A stretch of 64,000 nucleotides of DNA from contig NZ_VYKJ01000012.1 in NCBI RefSeq assembly GCF_008710095.1, positions 1 to 64,000 of the forward strand, given 5' to 3'. A model generated the notes under the pieces. That model was given only the letters and a program-made list of their open reading frames with translations. It ran no database searches and was not told where the DNA came from. Of the stretch, positions 63,247 to 64,000 are shown piece after piece (positions within the stretch are counted from its first letter, which is position 1; the number at the start of each line of letters is the position of its first letter). This stretch comes from Affinibrenneria salicis. GTDB lineage: Bacteria; Pseudomonadota; Gammaproteobacteria; Enterobacterales; Enterobacteriaceae. The translations under genes were made by a program, and so were the position numbers.

Positions 63247-64000
63247 TCAGGGGGTAACGGGAACGATCTGTTCGCCGACAAAGTGGGCGAAAACATAATC
63301 ATCGGGTCCCAGCGCGTCGTGCTGTTGTGCGCTAAACGGCTGGCGATAGTGTTTGATCAGACCCTGATAATCGTCGATCTGATAGAATCCTGCGCGTATC
63401 GCCGGGCCGTCCAGACCGGCGGCTTTTTCCATCGCCAGCGCGGCGAGATGCATCGCATCGTAGGCGTTGGCGATGCCTACCGCCGGAGTAACGTCGGCCA
63501 GCGTTTTAATCGCCGGATACTGTTGTTTCAGCGCGTTCAGCACCGCATCGCCTTTCGGCGTGTTGCGATCGGTAAAGACAAACGTCTGAATAAAGGTGAC
63601 GCGCCCGGCGCCCGGTCCGGCCAGCTCGCTGAAGCGGCCGCCGGCGGGTCCCCAGTGGGACACCACCGGTACCTGCCAGCCCATTTTGTGCAGCGATTTC
63701 ACCACCTGGGCGGAAGGTCCGACGTTGCCGACCATCAGCAGGGTATCCGCGCCGGCATTCTTCAGACGCGTCAGCTGCGGCACCAGATCCACATCGCTGT
63801 CCTCAATCCGCTCCACGCCGGCGATCGGCAACTGGCGTTTTTCCAGCGCGACGCGGAAACCTTTCTCATTCGATTCGCCCCACGGGTTGTTGACCAGAAT
63901 CATGCCCGGTTTTTTCATACCGGTTTTATTGACGCCATAGTTGATCAGCGCCTCGTCCACCAGTTCGTCCACCGCCGAAACGCGGAAGGCGTAATTCTCT
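63247..64000 (-). CDS. LIV-type ABC substrate-binding protein, partial
   Basis: The C-terminal 251 residues of a Leu/Ile/Val-binding-protein-like periplasmic receptor (Peripla_BP_6). The frame continues past the right edge, so the start and signal peptide are missing; a GTG at 63972 is not a start. Motifs include PGMILVNNPWGESNEKGF, GADTLLMVGN and VGIANAYDAMHLAALAMEKA. First gene of the LIV-type operon that ends with the amidohydrolase. Confidence 0.88.
   Translation of the reverse strand, partial: ENYAFRVSAVDELVDEALINYGVNKTGMKKPGMILVNNPWGESNEKGFRVALEKRQLPIAGVERIEDSDVDLVPQLTRLKNAGADTLLMVGNVGPSAQVVKSLHKMGWQVPVVSHWGPAGGRFSELAGPGAGRVTFIQTFVFTDRNTPKGDAVLNALKQQYPAIKTLADVTPAVGIANAYDAMHLAALAMEKAAGLDGPAIRAGFYQIDDYQGLIKHYRQPFSAQQHDALGPDDYVFAHFVGEQIVPVTP

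Overview
The window reads as chromosome from a GC-rich member of the Enterobacterales (Gammaproteobacteria). The nif genes follow the Klebsiella-type order (nifENX, nifUSVWZM, nifF, nifLA, nifBQ), and the formate hydrogenlyase (FHL) genes follow E. coli gene order and gene lengths almost exactly. No rRNA, tRNA, CRISPR array, insertion sequence or phage gene was seen. The genus cannot be fixed from this sequence; a plant- or insect-associated relative of Pectobacterium, Brenneria or Sodalis would fit, but that is a guess.

Layout. (1) 1-5050: a REP-like element, a 60-bp tandem repeat, an amine/amino-acid APC permease, a LacI-type regulator and a GH13 alpha-glucosidase. (2) 5348-13638: nifENX and nifUSVWZM, each with a NifA-type upstream site (TGT-N10-ACA) and a -24/-12 sigma54 promoter. 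(3) 13651-33741: a complete FHL system: fhlA and hypABCDE on the minus strand, divergent from hycABCDEFGHI, then hydN, fdhF, hypF and a NiCoT nickel permease on the plus strand. (4) 33818-39964: nifF, divergent nifLA, and nifBQ. (5) 39981-45929: a GNAT acetyltransferase, an IclR regulator with a GlcG/HbpS-like protein and an MFS exporter, a large protein of unknown function and a 36-aa membrane peptide. (6) 45949-57799: a catabolic island: M81-type hydrolase, dipeptide-type ABC transporter, amidase, GntR regulator, and a kinase plus class-III PLP enzyme resembling hydroxylysine kinase and the phospho-lyases. (7) 57997-64000: a second GntR regulator and a branched-chain-amino-acid-type ABC transporter whose permease and two ATPases are fused in one polypeptide, with a deaminase-like amidohydrolase. 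The last gene runs off the right edge.

How the parts work together. NifL/NifA with sigma54 should switch on the cofactor-assembly genes; the nitrogenase structural genes nifHDK are not in this window. The FHL cluster sits exactly between the convergent 3' ends of nifM and nifF, so a Mo/Ni/Fe-dependent H2-evolving system is embedded in the nif locus. Its formate dehydrogenase carries Cys at the position that is selenocysteine in E. coli, so the system should be selenium-independent. In the catabolic island, one palindrome (TTGTCGACAA) precedes the transporter operon and occurs inside a perfect 15-bp inverted repeat between the GntR gene and the kinase gene, which suggests one regulon for uptake and breakdown of an amine- or hydroxylysine-like compound.
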